Assembly: GCA_011053005.1 (NCBI GenBank)
Contig: DRHW01000003.1
Location: forward strand, 48,463-112,462
Reading direction: 5' to 3'
Origin: Methylophaga sp.
GTDB lineage: Bacteria > Pseudomonadota > Gammaproteobacteria > Nitrosococcales > Methylophagaceae
DNA length: 64,000 nt
Position numbers and translations under genes: made by a program
Notes under the pieces: model-generated
The model's input: the letters and a program-made list of their open reading frames with translations, nothing else
Told to the model about the DNA's origin: nothing
Database searches by the model: none
In this document: positions 17,493-28,336 of the stretch, piece after piece
Layout: each line of letters starts with the position of its first letter
Position numbering within the stretch: position 1 is the stretch's first letter

Positions 17493-19322
17493 ATGCACCA
17501 AGAAGCTGTAATTGCGCTTTCCATCATCGGCATTGTCGCTATTTTTTGTCAGTGGTTCGCATGGTGGGTCAAATTACCTGCAATCGTATTTTTATTAGTC
17601 GCGGGAATCATCCTCGGTCCACTTACTGGTTGGTTAAATCCCGGACAACTGTTTGGTGACTTACTCTTCCCAATGGTTTCACTCGCGGTTGCGATAATTC
17701 TATTTGAAGGCAGTCTCACGCTTAAATTTCATGAAATTCGCGGACTACAGAAAGTCGTACGTAATATGCTCACGGTTGGTGTTGCTATTACATGGGGTTG
17801 CATCACCTTAGCGACGCATTATTTGCTTGATTTTGCTTGGTCATTGTCATTATTATTTGGAGCAATGATGGTGGTCACAGGACCAACCGTTATTGTTCCG
17901 ATGCTCAGAACAGTGCGTCCTAACGCCACTATTTCCAATATCCTTCGTTGGGAAGGTATCGTTATTGATCCCCTAGGAGCAATCCTTGCCGTATTAGTGT
18001 TTGAAGTAATGTTGTCGATGCAATTACAAGGACACGTATCCCTCAGCCACACTGTTTATATGTTTGGTCAAACGCTCATTATTGGTTCCGCAATTGGTGG
18101 CTTAGTAGCCTATTTATTTGGTCTAGTTTTGCGTAATCACTTAATGCCTGAATATCTGCATAACGTCGCGACCTTATGTTTAGTCTTTGGCGTATTTGCC
18201 TTATCTAACCATCTATCAGAAGAATCTGGATTATTAGCCGTTACCGTAATGGGGATCTGGCTAGCCAACATGAAAAATGTACCGGTTGAAGATATTCTCG
18301 ACTTTAAAGAAAGTCTGAGTATTTTGCTTATTTCAGGCCTATTCATTTTACTTGCGGCACGGCTGGAATTTGCTCAATTTGAAGCATTAGGCATGGGTGC
18401 ATTATTAGTCTTTCTTCTTATTCAATTTGTTATCCGCCCGATTAAAGTATTCGTATCCACAATTGGTTCTGATCTTACATGGCAAGAAAAGACATTAATT
18501 AGTTGGATCGGTCCACGCGGTATCGTGGCAGCTGCGGTCACGGCATTATTTGCCATTCGTTTACAAGAAGTAGGCGTTGAACATGCGGAATTATTAGTAC
18601 CTCTCGCCTTCACTATTATTATTGGTACGGTGATATTGCAAGGTGCAACCGCTAAATTTATTGCACAAAAATTAGGCGTTGCCAATCCTGATGATAGTGG
18701 TTTCTTAATCATTGGTGCGAATCCTACCGCTATCGTCATCGCTAAAGCGCTCAATGATAATGGTTATCGCACTCGCTTAACCGACACCAGCTGGACCAAT
18801 GCAAAGGCATCACGTATGGCGGGGCTCGATACTTATTATGGTAATGCTGTATCCGATCATGCCGATCGCCATCTTGATTTAGTTGGCTTAGGACAAGTGC
18901 TAACATTAACACCACAAAAAGAACTCAATGCGCTTGCTGGTTTAAGGTTCCGTTCAGAATTTGGCAGCAATAACATCTACACGCTAAGCACTGAAGTAGA
19001 AAAAGAAAAGGAAGGAGCAGAACAACAGTCACGTACTAAAGCAACACACGGCTATCATCTGTTATTTGGTAATGACATTACCTTTTCAAAATTAGCTAGC
19101 TTGATAGCACAAGGTGCAAAAGCAAAACGCACCAAACTAAGTGAAAGCTTTGATTATGAAGCCTATCAAGAACAATACGGCAAACGTGCAACGCCCTTGT
19201 TTGCGATCAATAGTAAAAATCGTTTGTATTTTTTCACGGCAACCGATCCCGTTATCCCTGAACAAGGTTGGTCAATCGTATCGTTAGTTCAAGAAGATAA
19301 AGAAAAAGAACAAGAGAGTTAA
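17493..19322 (+). CDS. CPA1-family cation/proton antiporter with TrkA-type C-terminal domain
   Basis: 609 residues. About twelve membrane helices cover residues 1-390, with VVTGPTVIVPML and the ion-binding VIDPLGAI motif near 165, and ISWIGPRGIVAAAV near 330, characteristic of CPA1 exchangers. A TrkA_N-like nucleotide-binding domain follows (GFLIIGANPTAIVIAKALN, about 405). It would exchange Na+ or K+ for protons at the inner membrane, with NAD(H) or a related ligand gating the tail. SD AAGGAAAACC precedes the ATG at 17493. Monocistronic or leading the small ORF at 19422. Confidence 0.9.
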   Translation: MHQEAVIALSIIGIVAIFCQWFAWWVKLPAIVFLLVAGIILGPLTGWLNPGQLFGDLLFPMVSLAVAIILFEGSLTLKFHEIRGLQKVVRNMLTVGVAITWGCITLATHYLLDFAWSLSLLFGAMMVVTGPTVIVPMLRTVRPNATISNILRWEGIVIDPLGAILAVLVFEVMLSMQLQGHVSLSHTVYMFGQTLIIGSAIGGLVAYLFGLVLRNHLMPEYLHNVATLCLVFGVFALSNHLSEESGLLAVTVMGIWLANMKNVPVEDILDFKESLSILLISGLFILLAARLEFAQFEALGMGALLVFLLIQFVIRPIKVFVSTIGSDLTWQEKTLISWIGPRGIVAAAVTALFAIRLQEVGVEHAELLVPLAFTIIIGTVILQGATAKFIAQKLGVANPDDSGFLIIGANPTAIVIAKALNDNGYRTRLTDTSWTNAKASRMAGLDTYYGNAVSDHADRHLDLVGLGQVLTLTPQKELNALAGLRFRSEFGSNNIYTLSTEVEKEKEGAEQQSRTKATHGYHLLFGNDITFSKLASLIAQGAKAKRTKLSESFDYEAYQEQYGKRATPLFAINSKNRLYFFTATDPVIPEQGWSIVSLVQEDKEKEQES

Positions 19323-19421
19323 TCTTCATTTAAAATCATTTTTATAAGATGGATTAACCTTGAACCGATTATAATAAGCCGCAATCAATACTGACTTTTT
19401 ATTAATATAGGAAATATTTAG

Positions 19422-19595
19422 ATGGATAAAACAACGATGATCGTAATTGCTGTAATCGCAATTGTAGTTATTGGCTTCATTTTTAAAAAACTGATGGATA
19501 CAGAAGTTAAAAAGAATGATCCAACCCTGGCTGATCCGAGAGATTCAGATACATTGCCTGGTAATCAAGGTATTAGACACACTCGTGAAAAGTAA
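19422..19595 (+). CDS. Small single-pass membrane protein, 57 residues
   Basis: The ORF begins at ATG 19422 with AGGAAATATTTAG upstream. It encodes a very hydrophobic helix at about residues 6-21 (IVIAVIAIVVIGFIF), then a charged cytoplasmic or periplasmic tail (KKLMDTEVKKNDPTLADPRD) ending HTREK. It lies 100 bases after the antiporter gene and is closed by a strong terminator, which supports a real transcript. I do not recognise the family. It might be an accessory subunit of the antiporter, but only the position suggests that. Confidence 0.6.
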   Translation: MDKTTMIVIAVIAIVVIGFIFKKLMDTEVKKNDPTLADPRDSDTLPGNQGIRHTREK

Positions 19596-19650
19596 AATTA
19601 TTTTGCTTAGCATTTAGATTAACCGCCATTTACACCTAATTACGCAGTTC

Positions 19651-19689
19651 AAAAAAGACCAACTTTATGTAATGAAGTTGGTCTTTTTT
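19651..19689. terminator. Bidirectional rho-independent terminator
   Basis: A perfect 15-base stem (AAAAAAGACCAACTT, nine-base loop, AAGTTGGTCTTTTTT) with A and T tails on both sides. It closes the antiporter/small-protein transcript and could also act on the opposite strand. Confidence 0.9.
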
Positions 19690-19784
19690 TATGTCAATTG
19701 ATAAAGATTTTTGTATATCTAACGAATAGCTTTCGACTAGAAATTAATCTATCCTAAATCTATTATTTGTTATTAAGAACTCAT

Positions 19785-20228
19785 ATGACAACTGGAACAA
19801 ATTTCAAGCTAATAAAACTGGGTTGGGCTGACGCCAAAACCTTAGCAATGCCTATCCGTCAAAGGGTATTTATTGAAGAGCAACAGGTTCCAGAATCCGA
19901 AGAATGGGACGATGATGATGCCTCCGCTCTTCACATTATCGCTATTAAAAATGGGCAAGCTGTCGCCACGGCAAGGCTGACACAAAAGGGGAAAATCGGC
20001 CGTATGTCGGTGTTAGAAGCTCACCGTAAACAAGGTATAGGATCAATGATGCTTGTTGAACTAGTTCATGCCGCTAAACAACGTGGATTAAAGGATATAA
20101 AATTGTGGTCTCAAAAACAGGCCCAAGCCTTTTATAAAAAGCATGGCTTTATTGCCTATGGCGATGAATTTTTAGATGCTGGAATTTTACACATTGAAAT
20201 GCAATTATCAATAAAGTTATTGCCATAA
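19785..20228 (+). CDS. GNAT-family N-acetyltransferase
   Basis: 147 residues with the GNAT fold: MPIRQRVFIEEQQVP, VATARLT, the acetyl-CoA loop HRKQGIGSMML (about 89-99) and the AFYKKHGF C-terminal motif. It resembles the ElaA/YjcF-like group; the substrate is unknown. I start at ATG 19785; a TTG six codons earlier is possible. Its 3' end overlaps the convergent thiDE gene by 12 bases, so there is no terminator between the two. Confidence 0.88.
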   Translation: MTTGTNFKLIKLGWADAKTLAMPIRQRVFIEEQQVPESEEWDDDDASALHIIAIKNGQAVATARLTQKGKIGRMSVLEAHRKQGIGSMMLVELVHAAKQRGLKDIKLWSQKQAQAFYKKHGFIAYGDEFLDAGILHIEMQLSIKLLP

Positions 20229-21650
20229 CGTCAATAAATCCCGCGTTACTTTTTTATAATCCTCAGCTTTAGTAATCGTAGAAATCATCGCCACTGAACC
20301 CACGCCTGTTTTGTGCAATTGTTCGGCACGCTCTTGATCAATGCCACCAATAGCGACTAAGGGATAAGCCTCACCTAATAGTTTTGTCCACTGCTTTACC
20401 CGCTCTACACCTTGTGGCGTCCACGGCATGATTTTACTGGTGGTTGCAAACACGGGGCCTAATGCGATGTAACTTGGATTCACCGCTAAAGCACGAGCAA
20501 GCTCCCAATAAGAATGGGTGGATACGCCGAGTCTTAATCCTGCTTGTTCAATAGCTATTAGGTTAGCGTCATGTAAATCTTCTTGGCCTAAATGTACACC
20601 GTAGGCGTGATGCTCAATCGCGACTTGCCAATAGTCATTCACAAAAAAGGCTACTGATTTATCACAATGGCTAATCGCCCTTTTAATCTCACTATGTTTT
20701 TGCTCATCCGTAGCATTTTTAATACGAAGTTGAATGGTTTTGATGCCCTCTTCGGTTAACTTTTTAATCCAATCACTACTGTCGACGACCGGATAAATCC
20801 CTAAACGTTGTGGACAAGATGGGAAGTTAAACTGCTGACCAACTAATTTTTCAGAATACGTCAATTTAGGAATATCCTGTAATTCAAAGTCAGCACTGGC
20901 ATGAGCAATAACATGGTAAGGTCCAACTTGCTTAGCTTGACGAATGCCCCGCGTTAAGTAGGCTTTGGCTAATACGATAGCATCACGAATATCATGATTT
21001 AACGCCATATTGCTGGCAATGCTAGACGCCAATACACAGCCTGTTCCACGCACTTGTTTATCTTGTTTATCGGCATAACAATAAAAGGCATGGCTGTTGT
21101 CATTAAAATAATCAGTTGCCCATTGACTATCAGCGTGGCCACCTTTCACTAAACAGGCTGGTAAACCAATATTTAATAAGTGTTCAACGGCTGTTGCTTG
21201 CGCCTGTTGTTGAGTCAATAGTACTAATTCAATCCTGTTGGGTGTCAGCAAGCTTATTTCTGGCAGCAACTCTGTTAATAAATAATGCTGCACATCATCA
21301 CTCACCGATACGCCACCTGATGTACTGGCTAAAACGGGATCCCAAATCACCGGCACAGCATGTTGTTTTATTATCGTTAATACCGCTTGTGCAATTTCTA
21401 AGTTTGGAATCAGGCCAACCTTAATCGCTGCAATATCAAAATCAGCGACACATGATTGATATTGTTCATTAAACTGTTCGACGTCCAATGCACCTAATTG
21501 ACATAATCCCGCTTGCGTTTGCTGCGTTAGACATGTCACTAAAGGTACAGGATGACAGCCATGTGCTGTGACGGTTTGGCTATCCGCGATAATCCCAGCA
21601 CAGCCTTGAGGATCAAGTCCGCCAATTAGTAATACCACAGGTTTAGTCAT
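20217..21650 (-). CDS. thiDE: Fused HMP-P kinase / thiamine-phosphate synthase (ThiD-ThiE)
   Basis: 477 residues. The N-terminal ~260 residues are a ThiD-like HMP/HMP-P kinase ([39 protein letters not shown]). The C-terminal ~185 are ThiE ([48 protein letters not shown]), joining HMP-PP to the thiazole phosphate. ThiD glycine-loop residues deviate from the usual SDxxGGAG pattern. The ATG at 21650 overlaps the end of thiG by eight bases; an upstream in-frame start would sit deep inside thiG. Last gene of the thiamine operon. Confidence 0.93.
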   Translation of the reverse strand: MTKPVVLLIGGLDPQGCAGIIADSQTVTAHGCHPVPLVTCLTQQTQAGLCQLGALDVEQFNEQYQSCVADFDIAAIKVGLIPNLEIAQAVLTIIKQHAVPVIWDPVLASTSGGVSVSDDVQHYLLTELLPEISLLTPNRIELVLLTQQQAQATAVEHLLNIGLPACLVKGGHADSQWATDYFNDNSHAFYCYADKQDKQVRGTGCVLASSIASNMALNHDIRDAIVLAKAYLTRGIRQAKQVGPYHVIAHASADFELQDIPKLTYSEKLVGQQFNFPSCPQRLGIYPVVDSSDWIKKLTEEGIKTIQLRIKNATDEQKHSEIKRAISHCDKSVAFFVNDYWQVAIEHHAYGVHLGQEDLHDANLIAIEQAGLRLGVSTHSYWELARALAVNPSYIALGPVFATTSKIMPWTPQGVERVKQWTKLLGEAYPLVAIGGIDQERAEQLHKTGVGSVAMISTITKAEDYKKVTRDLLTLWQ

Positions 21651-22440
21651 ATTGCTGCCAGATAGGTTGATCAAGTGTTGGTGTACTCGGTTTAGCATTA
21701 TCACGTTTTGGCATCACGCCTGCTTCATAAGCCAAACGACCGGCATTAATAGCTTGAGCGAAGGCATCGGCCATTTTTGCAGGGTCTAATGCTTCGGCAA
21801 CGGCCGTATTCAATAAAATACCATCAAAACCTAATTCCATCGCTTGTACGGCATCAGAAGGTTTACCTATGCCAGCATCGACTAATAAGGTTAGGTCTGG
21901 CAATCGCTTGCGTAAGGTTTCTAGAGCATAAGGATTGATCAGTCCTTGTCCGGTGCCAATGGGTGCTCCCCAAGGCATCAATACTTCGCAGCCTAAATCT
22001 GCCAATTTTTGGCATAACACCAAATCATCTGTGCAATAGGGGAAAACTTTAAAACCTTCATTAACCAACACTTTGGTCGCTTCAACCAAGGCAAAGGGAT
22101 CCGGTTGCAGATTATAACTATCGCCCAATACTTCTAGCTTAATCCAATCGGTATCAAATAACTCTCGTGCCAAACGGGCTGTTTTAATCGCATCTTGAGC
22201 GCTGTAACACCCAGCAGTATTGGGCAATAAATGACAGCCTAAAGACTCGATTAATTGCCAAAATTTATCACCACTTGCTGATTTAGTCGGTGTTTGTCTG
22301 CGTAGTGAAACCGTGATCACTTGTGATTGTGAGGCTTGTATTGCCTCCAACATAACTTGTGGCGATGGATATAAAGCCGTGCCAATAAATAAACGACTTC
22401 CCAGTTCCGTTCCGTAAACTTTCCAAGGTGATGCGTGCAT
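21643..22440 (-). CDS. thiG: Thiazole synthase
   Basis: Forms the thiazole phosphate from 1-deoxyxylulose 5-phosphate, dehydroglycine and ThiS thiocarboxylate. 265 residues as a TIM barrel: [12 protein letters not shown], the Schiff-base lysine in [35 protein letters not shown] and DGILLNTAV. The ATG at 22440 is preceded by GGAGG seven bases away, inside the end of thiS; a GTG at 22452 in the same frame is less likely. Confidence 0.97.
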   Translation of the reverse strand: MHASPWKVYGTELGSRLFIGTALYPSPQVMLEAIQASQSQVITVSLRRQTPTKSASGDKFWQLIESLGCHLLPNTAGCYSAQDAIKTARLARELFDTDWIKLEVLGDSYNLQPDPFALVEATKVLVNEGFKVFPYCTDDLVLCQKLADLGCEVLMPWGAPIGTGQGLINPYALETLRKRLPDLTLLVDAGIGKPSDAVQAMELGFDGILLNTAVAEALDPAKMADAFAQAINAGRLAYEAGVMPKRDNAKPSTPTLDQPIWQQYD

Positions 22441-22441
22441 C

Positions 22442-22672
22442 TTAACCTCCACTTATCGGCGAGATAATATCGCAGTGATCGCCCAACTCTAATTGAGTCG
22501 TCATATACGTTGACTTAGGAATGATCTGATCATTGATCACCACCACAAAACGCCGTGTTATTACTCCAAACAGTTGTAACAAATCCATCACGGTAATGTC
22601 TTTTTCTACACTAAACACATCGCCATTAAACACTATCTCAATCTGTTTTTTAGCCATCACTGACTCAGACAT
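22442..22672 (-). CDS. thiS: Sulfur-carrier protein ThiS
   Basis: Ubiquitin-like sulfur carrier ending in the required Gly-Gly (ISPISGG); the terminus is adenylated and thiocarboxylated before delivering sulfur to ThiG. 76 residues from ATG 22672, which overlaps the end of thiO and has GGAG ten bases upstream. The body ([35 protein letters not shown]) matches ThiS rather than MoaD. Confidence 0.93.
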   Translation of the reverse strand: MSESVMAKKQIEIVFNGDVFSVEKDITVMDLLQLFGVITRRFVVVINDQIIPKSTYMTTQLELGDHCDIISPISGG

Positions 22673-23747
22673 TGTAATAATCTCCAAAACTTACTTGTGC
22701 CATTTTACCTTCGAGAATCGCCAACATATCGCTGATAATAGCGGGCGAAAATAAATAGCCATGACGATAAAACCCATTGATTTGAAAACCCCATTCTGTT
22801 CGGCTAATTCTCGGCATATTATTGAACAATGCAGGACGACAATGGGCTGACATTTCCAAAATTCTTGCCTCAGAAAACCCCTTATGAAGGCTATACAACG
22901 CCGACATTAATTCCAAGCCAGAACGAATACTGACTGGTGACATATCATTACTTTCAATCACCGTTGCCCCCAATACATATTCATTATTGGGTCTAGGCGA
23001 TAAATACAATGGATAACGTGGATGCATTAAACGAATCGCGTGTTTAAAATGCACCTCAGGCGCATGTACCCGAATCACTTCGCCACGAACACTGCGTAAA
23101 TCATCAATATCTTGCTGCGCGCCATTGCCACGGCAGTCAATCACCGCATCATAAATTGCACGACCATAACCAAAATAATGCCGACAATTTTCATCAATCG
23201 AGCCTGCGGTTAATGTCTCAATATCATCACAACGCTGCCAGCGACATTGCTCGCTTGCCAGTACCTGTGCCAACAACCTGTATAAATGACGATTATCTAA
23301 ATAGGCTTCTTGTTCAAATAACATCGCCTGATCAAACTGCTCTGCTAATTGTGGCTCACACTCAGCTAATTGCACCTTATCTAACACCGCATAATCATCG
23401 AGTGATAACACATGTTCAGCTCGACGCGTAAACCTAGCCATTTCAGCTTGATCACCCGTATGAGCCACCACCAACGTACCATTATTTTGATAAAACACCG
23501 GCTCTGGTAACTCGGCTAACCATTGCGGCCAAAGCTGCAATGATTTGTTGCCGATAGTCTTTACCATCGCTTCGCTAGTAATGGCTTCCGTCGCCGGCGC
23601 AATCATCGCCGCGGCAATATAACCAGCGCTCCCTGTACCCTGTTGATCATCACTCGATAAAATATCAACATGATGACCAGCACGACACAGTCGCCAAGCT
23701 AGCAAGCGACCAATGAGGCCACTGCCAACAATAAGATAGCGTTTCAC
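22665..23747 (-). CDS. thiO: FAD-dependent glycine oxidase
   Basis: Oxidises glycine to the imine (dehydroglycine) used by ThiG, replacing ThiH in aerobes. 360 residues of the DAO family: FAD dinucleotide motif VGSGLIGRLLAW at 7-18, a central substrate domain, and the C-terminal INGFYRHGYLFSPAI segment that contacts FAD and substrate. It lies six bases after thiC and overlaps thiS. The choice of ThiO over ThiH fits an oxygen-respiring organism. Confidence 0.92.
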   Translation of the reverse strand: MKRYLIVGSGLIGRLLAWRLCRAGHHVDILSSDDQQGTGSAGYIAAAMIAPATEAITSEAMVKTIGNKSLQLWPQWLAELPEPVFYQNNGTLVVAHTGDQAEMARFTRRAEHVLSLDDYAVLDKVQLAECEPQLAEQFDQAMLFEQEAYLDNRHLYRLLAQVLASEQCRWQRCDDIETLTAGSIDENCRHYFGYGRAIYDAVIDCRGNGAQQDIDDLRSVRGEVIRVHAPEVHFKHAIRLMHPRYPLYLSPRPNNEYVLGATVIESNDMSPVSIRSGLELMSALYSLHKGFSEARILEMSAHCRPALFNNMPRISRTEWGFQINGFYRHGYLFSPAIISDMLAILEGKMAQVSFGDYYNV

Positions 23748-23753
23748 TATTTA

Positions 23754-25599
<1,846 letters not shown>

Positions 25600-25682
25600 G
25601 CGAGAGAAAAGTTGCGCGGAAGCGAACAAGGGATAAGCCCAATGATCTTAAATATAAAATATTCTCAAGTATCATGTGGACT

Positions 25683-25761
25683 CACTTGTTTCCTACGGAG
25701 GTTCTAGCCTCTTCAGGTTCAACGGGTTTCATCTCAGCCACTTAAGGCACCCCGACAAGTG
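25683..25761 (-). ncRNA. TPP riboswitch (Thi-box) of the thiamine operon
   Basis: Read on the minus strand, the element begins ACTTGTCGGGGTGCC and holds the conserved GGCTGAGA, ACCCGTTGAACCTGA and CCTCCGTAGGAAACAAGTG blocks of the thi box. CACTTGT and ACAAGTG close helix P1. All universally conserved aptamer segments are present and in order. No U-rich intrinsic terminator follows, so control is probably at translation initiation of thiC. Confidence 0.96.
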
Positions 25762-25887
25762 GGCGAAATACTAAAGCATAAAAAATATTTTGTACAACAC
25801 AATGCTAAAATGATTCATTATTTCTTCGTTTCAACCACTCTTTAATCCATTAATAATTCATCAATTCGTTATAAAAAAGCACTCATT

Positions 25888-26442
25888 ATGAAATCAAAAC
25901 CGTCAAAAATTGACCTGCATGAAATAGCTTTGTTCCGCGAAGAAGTCGGTGAAATTGAACAAATAGAACAAGACAAAATTCATCCTGTTACTAAACAGAT
26001 AAAACCCATTCCACGCTATCAACAGCAACGTACTCACCAAGAATTTAGCGACACATTTTCAGAAGATTATGAACCGCATACAATAACTGGCGAAGAATCA
26101 TTAGCTTTTAGACGCAGTGGTATTCAGGAACGCTTGTTTTCACGTCTCAGAAATGGTCATCTTGAAATGGAAGCCGAACTTGATCTGCATGGCATGACAA
26201 TTACTATCGCTCACCATGCTTTGGCGGAATTTTTACATGATTGCCAACAGTATAATATTCGTTGTGTGCGAATTATTCATGGCAAAGGTTGGAGTTCTCA
26301 GCATCAAAAACCAGTATTAAAAAGCAAATTAAATGGCTGGTTACAACAAGCTGAAGACGTATTAGCATTTTGCTCTGCGCCAATCGAAGATGGTGGAACA
26401 GGCGCGGTTTATGTATTGCTCAGGCGAAAGAAAACTGCTTAA
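25888..26442 (+). CDS. Smr-domain protein (SmrA/YdaL-like endonuclease)
   Basis: 184 residues. The N-terminal ~85 are polar and predicted flexible; the C-terminal Smr domain (about 95-184) shows ELDLHGMTI, VRIIHGKGW and GGTGAVYVLLRR, the family's DLHG, HGKG and GGxGAxxV motifs. Stand-alone Smr proteins are nucleases tied to ribosome rescue (SmrB) or DNA processing. It is divergent from the thiC operon, with the riboswitch leader in between. Which paralogue it is cannot be told from sequence alone. Confidence 0.85.
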   Translation: MKSKPSKIDLHEIALFREEVGEIEQIEQDKIHPVTKQIKPIPRYQQQRTHQEFSDTFSEDYEPHTITGEESLAFRRSGIQERLFSRLRNGHLEMEAELDLHGMTITIAHHALAEFLHDCQQYNIRCVRIIHGKGWSSQHQKPVLKSKLNGWLQQAEDVLAFCSAPIEDGGTGAVYVLLRRKKTA

Positions 26443-26499
26443 ATTATCCGTATAACACATTGAATAAAAACTAATTTATATCACTAAAATGTAGTTACC

Positions 26500-27177
26500 T
26501 TAGCTAAAATGGTCGGCTAAATCATCTAACTGGCCATAAATAACAAGAAAGTCGCCAATTTTAGGTTTCATATCCGAACGAGGAACGGGATGCCATTCAT
26601 TACCGCGTTCAATGCCCAATATAAATGATTTGAGCAAACCTACGTTCAATTCAGCCAAAGGTTTACCTATAAAAATTGAGTTTTCCAAAAGCTGAATACG
26701 AACCACACCATAACCTTCAGTAATATGTAACATCTCATCAACAGCAGCATCCTCATCAAACAATTTTAATCGTGCTAGATGTTTTCGGGCAAAAACTTCC
26801 CAATAACGTGTCAAGGTTGAATGTTTGGCAATGAAATAAATTAACCAGATTCCAAACATTAAAAACAAGGCATTGACTCCAACTTCTAGTCCTTTGGTAT
26901 TAGCAAAAGAGGAAGTTGCGGTTACGATCATCGTCACAATACCTGCGTTACCTAATATCATTAACCACGTAATAATCTTGCGCCGTTGAGCATGCTTCAC
27001 AACACGTTCAGCCTCACGCGTTGTAAAACCAGTACCACTAAATGCTGATAAAGCTTGAAATTTTGCTTGATCAAAACTCATTCCGGTCATCATCAACGCA
27101 ATCGCTCCTGCGCGTACGATAAGCATCGAAATAATGATCGCAATTAAGGTAGGTACTAAAAAATATATACTGCTCAT
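26500..27177 (-). CDS. Membrane protein with TrkA-C domain
   Basis: 225 residues. Three or four hydrophobic helices (about 6-33, 67-92 and 98-116) are followed by a cytoplasmic TrkA_C-like domain (about 140-225: VRIQLLENSIFIGKPLAEL...GDFLVIYGQ). The stretch SAFSGTGFTT near residue 45 resembles a potassium-channel/Trk pore loop. I start at ATG 27177 because GAGG lies seven bases before it; a TTG four codons upstream is possible. Probably an ion-transport or ligand-sensing protein; no precise family is claimed. Confidence 0.65.
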   Translation of the reverse strand: MSSIYFLVPTLIAIIISMLIVRAGAIALMMTGMSFDQAKFQALSAFSGTGFTTREAERVVKHAQRRKIITWLMILGNAGIVTMIVTATSSFANTKGLEVGVNALFLMFGIWLIYFIAKHSTLTRYWEVFARKHLARLKLFDEDAAVDEMLHITEGYGVVRIQLLENSIFIGKPLAELNVGLLKSFILGIERGNEWHPVPRSDMKPKIGDFLVIYGQLDDLADHFS

Positions 27178-27289
27178 ATCGAGCCTCAACTATAAAACTT
27201 ATTATCTGATGATGGCATAACAAACAAAGCCATTACACTTTTAAAGAATGTAGATTATCTCAATGTTGATCAATCATATGAGACTTTAT

Positions 27290-28267
27290 TTAATGAGTTG
27301 CTAAAAATGTCCATGCCAAAATACGCGTTATCTTATTGCCCTGCTTCATTTCTATTTTTTTTATATCAATAGCTTCTAACTTACGCAGTAATTTTATTGC
27401 AGGTTTTACATTGTCACTATTTGAAACCAAACTGGTGAACCATCGGCATTGATGACCAAATATTTTACTTTCTTTAATCATCATTCGTAAAAACTGTTGT
27501 TCGCCACCGTTACACCATAGTTCGGCTTTTTGACCACCAAAGTTAGACTTTGATGTATTTTGGCTCGTTGAATTTAAACTGTTCTTCTGGCGATTTATCG
27601 CTAAATTATCTCGCTTTTTTTGACTTATTGTTAACGCTTCTTCTAGGGAGGCATAAAAAGGTGGATTGCACACGCTAACATCGAAATAATCATCTGATGC
27701 AATAACACCTTCAAAAATATGATTTTTTTCGGCTTGTAACCGTAGTTCTAATCGATTTTCCAATGCAGGATTCTTACTGATAATCTTGGCAATATTATCG
27801 AGCGATAACTGGTCGATATCACTCGCAGTGCATTGCCAACCATACACCTGACAGGCTAGTAAAGAATAAATACCATTAGCGCCCGTACCGATATCAAGCA
27901 ATTTAATTGATGAGTTGCTAGATGCGGTTACTCGATCGTGATGACTTATTTGAAGTAACTCGGCAATATAATGAATATAGTCGACCCGTCCCGGTATCGG
28001 TGGACATAAAAAGCCTTCCGGAATATCCCATTCGACAATATCGTAATGATGTTTTAACAAGGCGCTATTAAGTGCTTTCACTGCAACGGGATCTGCAAAA
28101 TCTATCGATTCATTATTATATTGGTTGATTTTGACATGCACGCCTAGTGCTGGATGAGATTTAATTAACGCCGAAAAATCATAATCCTGATTATGCACAT
28201 TATTGACATGTAATCCTTTACCAGCAGATTTCACATTATGTTTTTTGTTTGATGACAATGGCTTCAA
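27290..28267 (-). CDS. rlmF: 23S rRNA (adenine-1618-N6)-methyltransferase
   Basis: 325 residues. SAM-dependent methyltransferase for A1618. The N-terminal LHVNNVHNQDYDFSALIK matches the RlmF signature, the SAM site is LLDIGTGANGIYSLLA (about 123-138), and the catalytic motif is NPPFYAS (about 202-208). The start is apparently TTG at 28267, since the family N-terminus begins a few residues before the conserved LH..N.H block and no in-frame ATG fits. It lies just downstream of the purL terminator. Confidence 0.9.
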   Translation of the reverse strand: MKPLSSNKKHNVKSAGKGLHVNNVHNQDYDFSALIKSHPALGVHVKINQYNNESIDFADPVAVKALNSALLKHHYDIVEWDIPEGFLCPPIPGRVDYIHYIAELLQISHHDRVTASSNSSIKLLDIGTGANGIYSLLACQVYGWQCTASDIDQLSLDNIAKIISKNPALENRLELRLQAEKNHIFEGVIASDDYFDVSVCNPPFYASLEEALTISQKKRDNLAINRQKNSLNSTSQNTSKSNFGGQKAELWCNGGEQQFLRMMIKESKIFGHQCRWFTSLVSNSDNVKPAIKLLRKLEAIDIKKIEMKQGNKITRILAWTFLATH

Positions 28268-28296
28268 GCTTCATATTATAGTTAGAAACAGAAATT

Positions 28297-28320
28297 AAAA
28301 AAGGGAGCCTAAGCTCCCCT
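28297..28320 (-). terminator. Rho-independent terminator of purL
   Basis: GGGAGC-CTAA-GCTCCC (28303-28318), read on minus as a stem followed by six T. It sits 17 bases after the purL stop and before rlmF, so rlmF needs its own promoter or read-through. Confidence 0.85.
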
Positions 28321-28336
28321 TCTCATTATTCCAATA

